Assembly (NCBI RefSeq): GCF_000330505.1
Contig: NW_004440380.1
Span: 141,527 to 158,994 of the forward strand
Direction: 5' to 3'
Source: Entamoeba invadens IP1
Lineage: Eukaryota > Evosea > Mastigamoebida > Endamoebidae
Length of the DNA: 17,468 bases
How positions within the stretch are numbered: position 1 is the first letter of the stretch; each line of letters begins with the position of its first letter. The translations under genes were made by a program, and so were the position numbers. The notes under the pieces are model-generated. The model was given only the letters and a program-made list of their open reading frames with translations, had not been told where the DNA came from and searched no databases. Of the stretch, positions 7,611-15,583 are shown one piece after another.

Positions 7611-10319
7611 ATGAGTAAATTGGAAAGAGTGTATTTGATGAATGTTACTTTATACGTCAACACGGTAGATTCTCTTAAAACATTTGAACAAGTTAACAAA
7701 AAATGTTTTGAGTGTTTTCAGAGTCTATTCATCAACCCTCTTATTAATTTGGAAATTGAGACTTTTGCTTTATTTAAAGAGCCTCGTGAGGCTTTATATT
7801 CTTCAATATTCAATTTTATAATTAACGCATTTCCAAAGATTGAAACTCTTCAGTGTTACGATTACATGTTAGGTAACGACGACAAACTTGTCTACAAAGT
7901 CAAGAAAATACGTATTGTGAAAACCCCACACAACAAGAACAATTATTACAAAAACATTCATGTGCCACATTTCCACCCACAAATAGTCACATGTGCTATC
8001 CCAAAAATAGAAAATTTCTATGTTGGCACAAAATGCACCAATTTGTTGCCTACTGACAATTACACCAATCTTAAAAGTGTTCATATGAATGGGTGGATCC
8101 GTAACCCAAACATTTTACAAAGGATTTTTGAATTAAAAAGTGTCACAAAAATAACAATTTGGAATTGCACCCACCCGACCTTTTTATCATCAATCGAAAC
8201 GCAAATTGAAGCGCGTCGGATGAAAAAAATGGCAAACGTAAAAGTTTCAATTTTTATTGAAAAAACGGCAATCAGAGAAATACTTAAAAAGGATTTTGAT
8301 GTTGCTATTATAAAGCTAAAGAAACTAAATGTCGACGTATTTGATTGTGAAGAAAATGTTGTTGACCACTGTGGTGTACTTGATAATTCGAGATTTGTTG
8401 GGGAAGTAGTAATAACAAATGTGAAAGGATTGGATTTGGTTGGGTTTCGAAGAGACGAAGAGGTTCAAACAGAAGACCATTTTGAATACATTGGATATAA
8501 AAAGTGGATTGAATTAACACGAAAAATTAATAACAACAACATACAACAAAGTGTAGAACAAAAAGATGAACAAATGACTACAATACAAAATGAACTTATT
8601 GAATACAAAAATGAAATCGAGACACAAAAGAGTGAAGGAAGTAATGACAATTTGAATGAAGAAAATGATAACAATACGACACATGATGAATACACGGATG
8701 AAGACTTGCTATATTCAGAAAGTGATGCAATAACTTCTTCACAAAATAATGAAATTAACACGGATATTCCAATGACATGTCCATTAGTTGTATTAGACAA
8801 TGTAATGACTGAAGTTGCGCTTTTAACTCACCAAATTACAATATTAACTCTTTTCAATATTTCTAACATCAAATTATCAAAACTATTTGCGACTACTATT
8901 TTAATTGTGAAATGCAAAAAACTTGAAGTTTCAATAAGTGCTGTCGACATGATTAATTGTTATAATTCGTCACATATTAAAATTGTAAATTTTGGATATA
9001 TCAACTTTTTTAATTTGAAAACATCAAATAATATTATTATTGAAAATCACGCAGAGTATCATATTATGAGTGTCGTCGCATCAAATATAAAAACTCTTTT
9101 ACTTGTAAATTGTATTGTTGAAAATACAAATGTTGAGAATTGCACAAATTTTGTGATGTCAAATTGTGAATATGGAAATGTTGAGTTTACAGGTTGTGAC
9201 AAAGTCTCTATGGATCTGACAAATAAACAGATTAACTCTTTTAAAGTGAAAACTTTATCATTTAATCGCATCACCAATTCAAACATTTACACACCTTTAA
9301 AAGCAATTTTAAAAATTTCCAGATCACATTTTGCACAGTTTAAAAACATTTTTGTGAACACTCTAAATGAGTATTTAAGAGAGTTTGACAAACTCCAAAA
9401 ATATGATAATGAATATGAAGTCAATTTTATGAATGGTGTGACTTTCATAAATGGGAAACTCACGATGGTAACTTTTAATAACGTCAACAAAATCCCGTTT
9501 TTAGAAAATATTGATGTGAAAATTTGCAACAAGAAAGAAATCAAAGAAATTTTCATTGAAAAGGCGAGACGTGTTTTTATTAATGCAAATAATGACGTCA
9601 AAGTCATTTGTGGAGAAGTTGACTCTGTAGTTAGTACTTGTTATAGTATTGTTTACCGTGAAGAAAAGTATTTGAAATATGAAGAAATAGAAAGGTGGAT
9701 GGATGATACAGATTATATTGTGGAGGTGTACGGGCATGTCAAATTGTGTGCATATTATATCACATATCCATATAAAGATCTTAATTTGAACGATTTTTAT
9801 TACGATCAAAATGATCATATCGTTATTAATGTGTTGAAAGCCGAGTACATCATTAATTTGTCTGATATGCCTATAAAACGTATATACATCGAAAGAACGG
9901 CGAAGTTTTGTGGTAACAAATTAATACTCAACAATAAAACTGAATTTGTTGATTTAAAAAATATTGATTTTAAGGAAATAGTCGGAACAAAGTGTTTAAC
10001 TATTAATAGAAATTACAAAGAAAATAAATACGAGAAAACCGTGTTTGAAGCACAAAAGAAAAAGACGCGAGTGAGTTGGGCGAAATGCGAGAAAATTGTT
10101 TGTAGTGAAAGTGTTGAACAAATTGTAGTAAAAACATGTGACAATTTGGAGGAAATTGTAGTTGGAGAAAATGTTGTTAAGATACACGTGCAATCGTGCA
10201 AAACATTGAAACGATTTATCGGAAAAATCAAAGGCGTGCAAGTTGTTGTCAAAAATTGCCCATTACTTGGACTTAATGATAGAAGTTATCAAAAGGGAAA
10301 AGTTTTGTTTTTGCCTTAA
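7611..10319 (+). CDS. Large LRR-like protein with F-box-like N-terminal module (intact, 902 aa)
   Basis: The ATG at 7611 is chosen because MSKLERVYLMNVTLYVNTVDSLKTF... begins at the conserved N-terminal module of this Entamoeba family; the frame is open 39 bases further upstream but without an ATG. The module (residues about 4-40, ending CFECFQSLFINP) has the helix-turn-helix look of an F-box and resembles the BspA-like N-terminus at 966. The rest consists of irregular leucine/isoleucine/asparagine-rich repeats of the form 'hydrophobic strand, then N/C, then strand' (IVCSESVEQIVVKTCDNLEE; VKIHVQSCKTLKRF), which suggests an LRR-like or solenoid fold. Residues about 302-388 are an acidic, Gln/Asn/Glu-rich, probably disordered insert. 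There is no signal peptide or membrane span, so it is probably intracellular. The biochemical function is unknown; an adaptor or ubiquitin-ligase role would be inference only. It is the only long gene here without a lesion. Confidence 0.82.
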   Translation: MSKLERVYLMNVTLYVNTVDSLKTFEQVNKKCFECFQSLFINPLINLEIETFALFKEPREALYSSIFNFIINAFPKIETLQCYDYMLGNDDKLVYKVKKIRIVKTPHNKNNYYKNIHVPHFHPQIVTCAIPKIENFYVGTKCTNLLPTDNYTNLKSVHMNGWIRNPNILQRIFELKSVTKITIWNCTHPTFLSSIETQIEARRMKKMANVKVSIFIEKTAIREILKKDFDVAIIKLKKLNVDVFDCEENVVDHCGVLDNSRFVGEVVITNVKGLDLVGFRRDEEVQTEDHFEYIGYKKWIELTRKINNNNIQQSVEQKDEQMTTIQNELIEYKNEIETQKSEGSNDNLNEENDNNTTHDEYTDEDLLYSESDAITSSQNNEINTDIPMTCPLVVLDNVMTEVALLTHQITILTLFNISNIKLSKLFATTILIVKCKKLEVSISAVDMINCYNSSHIKIVNFGYINFFNLKTSNNIIIENHAEYHIMSVVASNIKTLLLVNCIVENTNVENCTNFVMSNCEYGNVEFTGCDKVSMDLTNKQINSFKVKTLSFNRITNSNIYTPLKAILKISRSHFAQFKNIFVNTLNEYLREFDKLQKYDNEYEVNFMNGVTFINGKLTMVTFNNVNKIPFLENIDVKICNKKEIKEIFIEKARRVFINANNDVKVICGEVDSVVSTCYSIVYREEKYLKYEEIERWMDDTDYIVEVYGHVKLCAYYITYPYKDLNLNDFYYDQNDHIVINVLKAEYIINLSDMPIKRIYIERTAKFCGNKLILNNKTEFVDLKNIDFKEIVGTKCLTINRNYKENKYEKTVFEAQKKKTRVSWAKCEKIVCSESVEQIVVKTCDNLEEIVVGENVVKIHVQSCKTLKRFIGKIKGVQVVVKNCPLLGLNDRSYQKGKVLFLP

Positions 10320-10327
10320 ATCAATTA

Positions 10328-10344
10328 ACGAGTTTATTAAAAGA
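10328..10344 (+). repeat. 17-base direct repeat, copy 1 (just after the LRR-like stop codon)
   Basis: ACGAGTTTATTAAAAGA begins 8 bases after the stop codon of the LRR-like gene. It recurs exactly at 10909-10925, where the preceding bases (TTTAATG against AATTA) are also similar. This copy lies in the 3' untranslated region; the second has no gene before it and may be a remnant of a duplicated 3' end. Confidence 0.6.
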
Positions 10345-10908
10345 CATTTTTGTTATATTTCTAAATGTTGTATAACCACTTTTTATTACAAAATTTGTTT
10401 ATAATTAAAATAAAAATGATTGTCCAAATTGTGTTAAAATTGTTTTTAATTTAATAATAAACTATCTGAGTTTGTTGTATTTAACTCAAAACTATTTAAT
10501 AATATATTTAACTTAATATTCAATTACCAAATACATGTTAATTATAATTATTGTTATTACCAATTATTGTTAAGACATATATAATAACACAATTAACATT
10601 GTCAATTTTGAAATCATTTAATTTATAAAAAATATAAATTAAATAAACAACTAATACAACCTGTTTTGCATTTCCTAATTTATAAAGTTTCAAGACGTCG
10701 ATATTATTATTTTTTTGAAAGCTCTTTTAAGCCTTATGGAAGAAACAATAAACAAGATAATACAGTGTTTTATCTTATTTTTATATTTAACAATTTTTTA
10801 AAAAAATAGAAGAAAAATGAAATTGAAAAAAAGCAGAGTACATTTCCAATGAAATTAAACAAGTATGAGACGTTTTTTTTAAAAAAACTGATCATCTTGA
10901 ATTTAATG

Positions 10909-10925
10909 ACGAGTTTATTAAAAGA
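10909..10925 (+). repeat. 17-base direct repeat, copy 2
   Basis: This is an exact second copy of the motif found right after the LRR-like stop at 10328, 581 bases downstream. No coding sequence precedes it. Confidence 0.6.
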
Positions 10926-10986
10926 ATTAAAGTAATAATTAGTGGTGTCGGTGTGTAATAATATATATTTGTCTTTTCAGTTTGAA

Positions 10987-11018
10987 CACCAAAAAATTAC
11001 ACAAAAATTTTCTTGGTG
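10987..11018. other. Short stem-loop (CACCAA...TTGGTG)
   Basis: CACCAAAAAATT (10987-10998) can pair with AATTTTCTTGGTG (11006-11018) around a loop of about 7 bases, with one bulged or mismatched position. The six outer pairs include G-C pairs. No promoter or gene is tied to it, so an RNA role is speculative. Confidence 0.35.
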
Positions 11019-11522
11019 AAATTACCATTATCTTTTAGTTTTAAACTCTTCTAATATAATAAACTCTGCATTTATTCTGTTTGTGAAATCTTATTTTTGA
11101 ATTTTGATTTACATATTTGTAAAGGATAACATGTATTGCAATATTTTAAGTGAATAAAAAACTAAAATCTGTTTTTTAACGAATTGTGCATGTTTCTAAA
11201 ATGTACAAGTCTCTATTATAAAGAAATATTTGAATGTGTTTCGTCATAAAAAAAACTATTGTTTTTACAAATATTTCAAAAGTTAATTAACATAATCAGA
11301 GTTACTGAATATTTATTAGATTTGCAGTGTACATAATATATATCAACTTAAATTAATTTTAATCGCTCAAAATATTAAATAAATAAAAGAATTGTTTCAG
11401 TTTTCGATATGATTTAAATGTGATTAAAAATTTTTAAAAGTAACAAAAACAAATATATAAACTGTAATTCATAAAGTGGTAGTAAACTATATTATAATTA
11501 AATTTATTATAATTATATAATA

Positions 11523-11559
11523 TTTTAACAAAAAACAATATTTTAATATAAAAAATCCC
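11523..11559 (+). repeat. Candidate left terminal inverted repeat of the Tc1/mariner element
   Basis: The repeat contains TTTTAAC (11523-11529), an A6 run, CAATAT (11536-11541) and TTTAATATAAAAAATCCC. Compared with the reverse complement of 12807-12843 it matches in the TTTTAAC, CAATAT, TAATA and AAAAAA blocks, with a few mismatches and one or two one-base gaps. It ends 115 bases before the transposase ATG. Confidence 0.35.
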
Positions 11560-11674
11560 GCGCAATATCTTGAGTAAAAATTTCAAAAATTAATTTTTAA
11601 CAAGAAAAGCCACGTTTTATAAGACAAAATATAAAATGGTGTATTAACTAGGGTTTGAAAACAAACAATAATAA

Positions 11675-12689
11675 ATGGAAATTGAACCAGATAAACTGTC
11701 CGTTTCTGAGAAAAAATCGAATGGTTAAAATTAAAGGTGTAAGAAAGGCTTTAACAAAAGGAATGTCTTATAAAGAAGTCCAAGATTTGTTTTTAATGTC
11801 TTTTCGCGACATTTCCACAATAAAAAAAGACTTAAAAAAAGACAAGCCAATTGTTTTAAAAAAGAAAGGAAGAAAAATAAAATATGACAAAGAATTCACA
11901 AAGAAAGTAGTCGAATTGACATCAAAAGATATTTTTTCTTCTTCAAAAATGATTGGAAAAGAAACAAAAAGTAGTGCATCAACTGTCAACAGAATCAGAC
12001 ACAAAGAAGGATTCATTTATACCAAACTAATCCAAAGACCGAGCATGAAACCGATTCGCTTTTAAAAAAGACTTGAATTTTGTAAGAAACAGACAGAAAA
12101 ACGCTCGAAAGTGGATGCATTAAATAAATGGATGAACAATACAATATACTCTGATGAAAGCCGCTTTTGCTTGCTATCTGATGGCCGTTGTATTTGGAGG
12201 AAAAAGGGTGAGTATCCAGAAGGATCTTTCGTGGATTGTTCTAAATACAACGTGTCTACAATGGTGTGGGGAGGCATAGGGAGAAATTTTAAAACTAGAC
12301 TATCTATTTGTCAAAGTCGCATGAATAAAGATGGTTATGTTAAAATGTTAAAAGAAAATGAAGTTTTTGTAGATGCCAAAAAAGTTTAAGGAAAAAGATT
12401 CTACTTTATGCAGGACGGGGCTACATGCCACACTGAAAAAAACACGATGCATTGGTTTGAAGAAAATGGTGTTAAAGTAGTCAAAAACTGGCCACCATAT
12501 TCCCCTGATCTTAATCCAATTGAGAATTTATGGAGCGTCATGGAGAAGCGTCTAAGATTAAAAAAGAGCTCGTTTCAAAATGTAAAAGAGTTGGAAAAGG
12601 AATTATTTGCTGTATGGGATTCGATTTCCATGGATGAAATCAACAATTTGATTGATTCTACACAAAAAAAGGTTTGCATTGTGTATTGA
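11675..12689 (+). pseudogene. Tc1/mariner-type transposase with DD35E triad, inactivated
   Basis: The likely start is ATG 11675 (MEIEPDKLSVSEKK), which shifts near 11712-11721 into the frame reading KGVRKALTKGMSYKEVQDLF, a helix-turn-helix DNA-binding region. That frame then runs through TAA 12063-12065 (before KRLEFCKKQTEKR) and TAA 12387-12389 (before GKRFYFMQDGATCHT) to the natural TGA at 12687. The catalytic residues are present: Asp in YSDES (12153), Asp in MQDG (12414) and Glu in NPIENLW (12522). Asp 2 and Glu are separated by 35 residues, one more than classical Tc1 DD34E. The WPPYSPDLNPIENLW block is diagnostic of the superfamily. In life the enzyme cuts and pastes its own element at TA sites. 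One frameshift and two nonsense codons make this copy inactive, but the preserved motifs suggest fairly recent decay. Confidence 0.88.
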
Positions 12690-12806
12690 TAATTGTGGAC
12701 ATTTTATTGGATATTCACTTTGAAAACAAAGCAAAATTATTTTTACTTCAGCGTTTTCTATATCCTCGATTTTAGTGAATTTGGTTGATTTTTTCTTTTA
12801 TTTTAA

Positions 12807-12843
12807 AGGTTTTTTTCTATTATATATTGAAAAAACGTTAAAA
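12807..12843 (-). repeat. Candidate right terminal inverted repeat of the Tc1/mariner element
   Basis: Its reverse complement begins TTTTAACG, then a T6 run, CAATATATAATAG, an A7 run and CC. This mirrors the left candidate at 11523-11559 and begins 117 bases after the transposase stop. The spacing to the transposase is nearly the same on both sides (115 and 117 bases), which favours a real pair. Confidence 0.35.
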
Positions 12844-13844
12844 TAAAAATGGTAGTAAATAATACAAAAAACAAAATAATACGATGTTTTTGTTTTAAAC
12901 AATGGGATTATTAAGTTATATTAAAATGGTAATACCAATTTATGGTTTCCAGTTTATGTATATTAGTTGTTTTTAATTTGTTTTCAATAATTTTGTCTGA
13001 AATAGTCACAAATTATAAAAAAGCAATTAATACAGCTGTATCAATTTGGTATGAGTTAATATTTCAATTTCATTTAACAATTAGACGACCCTGGTTCCTT
13101 AAGCGATTTCCAATTGAGTGTTTTTGATATTAAAAAAATATTTAAAAATAAAAAATAGTGTTTATGAATGTTTTAATTTGATTTAATTAACAAGTACAAT
13201 CACTTTTTTAATTCCTGTTTTTAATTGAGTCAAATTACTATACCAAACACCATTCCTCATAATGATAAATGTTGTTTTATAGATGTTTAGTCAGATTTTA
13301 AAATAATACGACAAAAAATGTATGCATGTATTTATTGATGTGTATTTTTATAACATTCGTATTTGTAGTAATACAATAAAAATGGAAACCTGTACAGTGG
13401 TATTTATCTCATTTTATGTACAATAAATACAAAAATAACGAATTCAGTTTTATGAAGTTGCTTATACAACTTCTACCAATATCACAACTAGGCGTATTAA
13501 TTTTTTGCCTCGTTTTCGTTTAAAAAACAGGGAGCTGGTGTTAACTTTTTCCCATATAAAATATTTTTTAAAAAAATACTTAAAAACAAAAAAAACATTC
13601 TATAAAATAACACTAAAGAATTTTTGGGCTTCTGCATTAATTGTGTAAATTTTGGTAAACGTTTGGTTGTGACCAATATCATAAAATATGACTCAAAAAC
13701 AAAACTTTTCAATGTGTAGTGATAATAAACTAAAGTAGTTTGCAATACGAATAAAAGTTTTCAATTTGGTATACATGTAAATATTAATATCTTTTTTAAA
13801 TGGAGCATTAAAAATACCATATAAGTCATTAACTAAAATACATT
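12844..13844. other. Non-coding AT-rich region
   Basis: No supported gene is seen. A 61-codon plus-strand ORF (12942-13127) and an 82-codon minus-strand ORF (13497-13745) are hydrophobic or aromatic-rich and look like chance openings. Motifs such as AAAATGGTAGTAA or AAAATGGTAAT recur loosely (12848, 12924), but not at a length that supports a repeat family. The last part overlaps the 3' flank of the minus-strand micro-gene. Confidence 0.5.
13821..13837 (-). promoter_or_regulatory. Conserved 3' flank of the micro-gene, minus copy
   Basis: On the minus strand this reads TTTAGTTAATGACTTAT, starting 7 bases after the stop. The plus copy has TTTAGTTATTTGACTTAT-like sequence at 14480-14498, 18 bases after its stop. 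Similarity outside the coding part suggests a shared 3' untranslated region or poly(A) signal, or a duplication that included it. Confidence 0.45.
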
Positions 13845-13934
13845 TTATTTCTTCTCCTCTTTCTTCTCAGTAGCACAAGCCTTTGGCGAGGCTTCTTTTT
13901 GTGCAGCTCCCTTTATTCCTCTTTTCTTTGGCAT
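13845..13934 (-). CDS. Lysine-rich micro-protein (29 aa), copy A
   Basis: The ATG complement is at 13932-13934 and the TAA at 13845-13847. The peptide begins MPKKRGIKGAA, has a middle section with Ser, Pro and one Cys (residues 12-22), and ends EKKEEKK. It is strongly basic at the N-terminus and mixed Lys/Glu at the C-terminus, with no membrane segment. The reason to believe so short a gene is its divergent partner at 14388-14461. Over the shared ends the codons differ mostly silently (GAG/GAA, AAA/AAG, stop TAA/TGA) while KKGAA-like and EKKEEKK blocks persist. The GTTAAATACACATGCC sequence just before and across the ATG is identical in both, and about 35 further bases upstream are similar. 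I do not recognise the protein. The alternative is a fold-back repeat that happens to carry this sequence. Confidence 0.55.
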   Translation of the reverse strand: MPKKRGIKGAAQKEASPKACATEKKEEKK

Positions 13935-13985
13935 GTGTATTTAACAAGTAAAATGTAAGTTTCTTTTTTATCTTTCATAGAATTA
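13935..13985 (-). promoter_or_regulatory. Conserved upstream region of micro-gene copy A
   Basis: Read on the minus strand, it aligns with 14337-14387 on the plus strand through blocks ATTCTAT, AAAG, AAAAAA, CTTACA, TT and a full match GTTAAATACAC up to the ATG. The CTATGAAAG/CTATAAAAG block about 50 bases before the start could be a TATA-like element. The identical 11 bases before the ATG could be the initiator and short leader. Function is inferred from conservation between the two copies. Confidence 0.4.
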
Positions 13986-14336
13986 ACATATTTGTGAAAT
14001 ATGACAGCTATGTTTTATATAACATAACCGGTGTACAGCAATGACAAACAGCAAATAATTTCAATTTAAAATTAACAATACACAACGTTTGATATGCCAC
14101 AACTCAATACATCCCAATTCATTATACGTTACACTTTTATTAATATAAAAATGTAGATTTTTTTGCACGGAAATAAAAATACGACAGATCACAAGATTTT
14201 TCACCACTAATCATTATCACCACCCACACCACGTCATTATTATAAATAACACACCAAATAAAGCACAATAATGTGGCATCTAAAATTCCTGATTATTGTA
14301 CAAAATATCAGTTAATGTACTTCCAAAATAATTATT
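13986..14336. other. Spacer between the divergent micro-gene copies
   Basis: This AT-rich region of about 350 bases lies between the two conserved upstream blocks and would be a shared bidirectional promoter region if both copies are transcribed. It includes TTATAAATAA-type sequence near 14240 and a C/A-rich patch (CACCACCCACACCACG, about 14218-14233) that stands out from the background. No ORF is supported. Confidence 0.35.
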
Positions 14337-14387
14337 ATATTCTATAAAAGAAAAAACAACATCTTACAATTCACACGTTAAATACAC
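14337..14387 (+). promoter_or_regulatory. Conserved upstream region of micro-gene copy B
   Basis: This contains TATTCTATAAAAGAAAAAA about 35-50 bases before the ATG, a good TATA-like candidate, then CTTACA and GTTAAATACAC directly before the ATG. The blocks recur in order upstream of copy A on the other strand. Confidence 0.4.
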
Positions 14388-14461
14388 ATGCCAAAAAGGG
14401 AGGAAAGAAAGGAGCTGCACCAAATGCTGATGCTATTGAGAAGAAAGAAGAGAAGAAGTGA
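14388..14461 (+). pseudogene. Lysine-rich micro-protein, copy B, shifted by one base
   Basis: ATG 14388 is followed by CCAAAAAGGG. The A run has five A's where six are needed to stay in frame. One base out of register, the frame reads KKGGKKGAAPNADAIEKKEEKK and ends at TGA 14459-14461, matching copy A at both ends. As written, the ATG frame instead gives MPKREERKELHQ... and runs past the homologous stop. Either this copy has lost one A and is a young pseudogene, or the A run was miscalled and the gene is intact at 24 codons. The middle section differs from copy A in length and sequence (PNADAI against about 11 residues), so the ends are the constrained parts. Its function is unrecognised. Confidence 0.5.
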
Positions 14462-15096
14462 ACCCATACTATTAATTAATTTAGTTATTTGACTTATCAT
14501 CATATACTTTTTATATTATCAAAAGTTGAATTTTATTAAATGCAAATTAATAAATTTTAACACTAAGTTGTTTTAAAAACTTTTACTCAAGCATTTTTAC
14601 TGTATGAAAAAATAAAAATGTATATGAATTGTCATATATATGTCAACTACAACTTTAAATGTTACGGTTTTTATTGATGATGTAATTTACCAAACTTTTT
14701 ATAATATTTGTATTTGGTGATAATAAATACTTTGTTGACATTCGTTTCGTGGTTTTACAACAAACTAAATTACAATTCATTAGAAGAATAATAATAAATA
14801 CGAATCTTATTACAAAATTATTCTTATAGTCGAATGAAGTAATTAACATGTATATTATCCAAACATCAACACGTTTTCTATTTACTTCAACAAGTTCTTG
14901 TCAATATAGCTGCTTGCACGGTAGTACTAAAAACAACAGTTTCGTCTTTTTGATGCTTTTTAAATCAATTGCTTTTTATATTTTAGTATTTTGATATTAA
15001 TTTTTATTTTTCATAAAAATAATGGTTTAATTAAATTGTTAATTTAAAATGAAAACAAGAATTTTTCAAATTAAAATAAGTAACCTGAAAATTAAA
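14462..15096. other. AT-rich region between micro-gene copy B and the GNAT gene
   Basis: The first 40 bases hold the conserved 3' flank of copy B (TTTAGTTA..TGACTTAT at 14480-14498). The remainder has no supported gene; a 64-codon minus-strand opening (14655-14849) shows no family signature. The end must contain the promoter of the acetyltransferase. GAATTTTTCAAA near 15060 is a weak initiator-like candidate. Confidence 0.4.
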
Positions 15097-15583
15097 ATGT
15101 CTTTAGAAATTCGTTTTGCCACAAAAGACGACATACCTGCATTAATTTCAATATATACAACAGCTCGTAACTATATGAAAACCCATGGTAACCCAACACA
15201 GTGGGGTGATGCGTATCCAACAATTGAACAGATTACAATCGACATTGAAAAGAAAGGATTATATGTGTGCACTTCAAACAGTATCATTTCTGCTGTTTTT
15301 GCTTGTTTTCCGACCGGACCAGACTTATGGGGAAATAGAAGGTAATTGGACTAACGACCTGGAGTATTACGTCATTCATCGAATTGCTTCAAACAACACA
15401 GTCAAAGATATAGGAAAGTATTGTATACAGTGGTGTCTTAATGATTTTAAGAACATAAGAATTGACACACACAAAGACAACAAGAGAATGTTACTTTTGA
15501 TGAATCAAATGAAATTCACGTATTGTGGGATTGTGCACGTAAGAAATTCCGAAAGGGTGGCGTTTCAGAAATTAATTGTTTGA
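15097..15583 (+). pseudogene. GNAT-family N-acetyltransferase with one frameshift
   Basis: The start at ATG 15097 (MSLEIRFATKDDIPALISIY) is preferred over the in-frame ATG at 15049, because the GNAT fold begins here and the extra 16 residues are Lys/Ile-rich leader-like sequence. The N-terminal half (ARNYMKTHGNPTQWGDAYPT, then KKGLYVCTSNSIISAVFACF) stays in frame 1 to about 15320. The C-terminal half (TYGEIEGNWTNDLEYYVIHR, then IASNNTVKDIGKYCIQWCLN, RIDTHKDNKRM, and a final YCGIVHV) is in frame 2 and ends at 15583. Both halves form one GNAT protein of about 160 residues: YVIHRIAS is the beta4 strand before the acetyl-CoA loop, and DTHKDNKRM is a typical later motif. Such enzymes transfer acetyl from acetyl-CoA to an amine; the substrate is unknown. 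A small indel near GGACCAGACTTATG (about 15321-15334) breaks it, and nothing else looks damaged, so a sequence error is possible. Confidence 0.8.

Larger units (their letters stand above)
10320..11522. other. Non-coding AT-rich region between the LRR-like gene and the transposon
   Basis: No ORF with family resemblance is seen on either strand. The stop at 10317-10319 is followed by AT-rich sequence in which polyadenylation is expected. The region contains a 17-base direct repeat (10328-10344 and 10909-10925) and a short stem-loop (10987-11018), both listed separately. The rest is mixed poly-A, poly-T and TA-rich sequence with no gene, tRNA or rRNA signal. Confidence 0.55.
11523..12843 (+). 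mobile_element. Decayed Tc1/mariner (IS630 superfamily) DNA transposon
   Basis: The element is defined by its transposase (11675-12689). Candidate imperfect terminal inverted repeats lie at 11523-11559 and 12807-12843. Read inward, both have TTTTAAC, then 6-7 A or T residues, then CAATAT, a TAATA core and AAAAAA with C's. This symmetry is credible but sits in very AT-rich DNA, so the ends are provisional, and I cannot fix the TA target-site duplication. Tc1/mariner elements are abundant in E. invadens and E. moshkovskii and rare in E. histolytica, which supports the proposed host. With a broken transposase, the copy is not autonomous. Confidence 0.6.

Noticed and set aside
11571..12750. Alternative inverted repeat TGAGTAAAAA / TGAAGTAAAAA (12740-12750 reversed) as transposon ends
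   Set aside because: It is only 10-11 bases with a gap and has no extension; the pair at 11523-11559 and 12807-12843 is longer and more symmetric.
12942..13127. 61-codon plus-strand ORF with a hydrophobic start
   Set aside because: It has no family signal and no conserved flank, lies in AT-rich DNA where such openings are common, and has no second copy to support it.
13497..13745. 82-codon minus-strand ORF
   Set aside because: Its composition is that of AT-rich chance ORFs and no motif is recognised.
15300..15345. Short intron (GT...AAATAG) in the GNAT gene that would explain the frame change
   Set aside because: The supposed intron contains conserved coding sequence on both sides of the shift, and it lacks the GTTTGT donor usual in Entamoeba.
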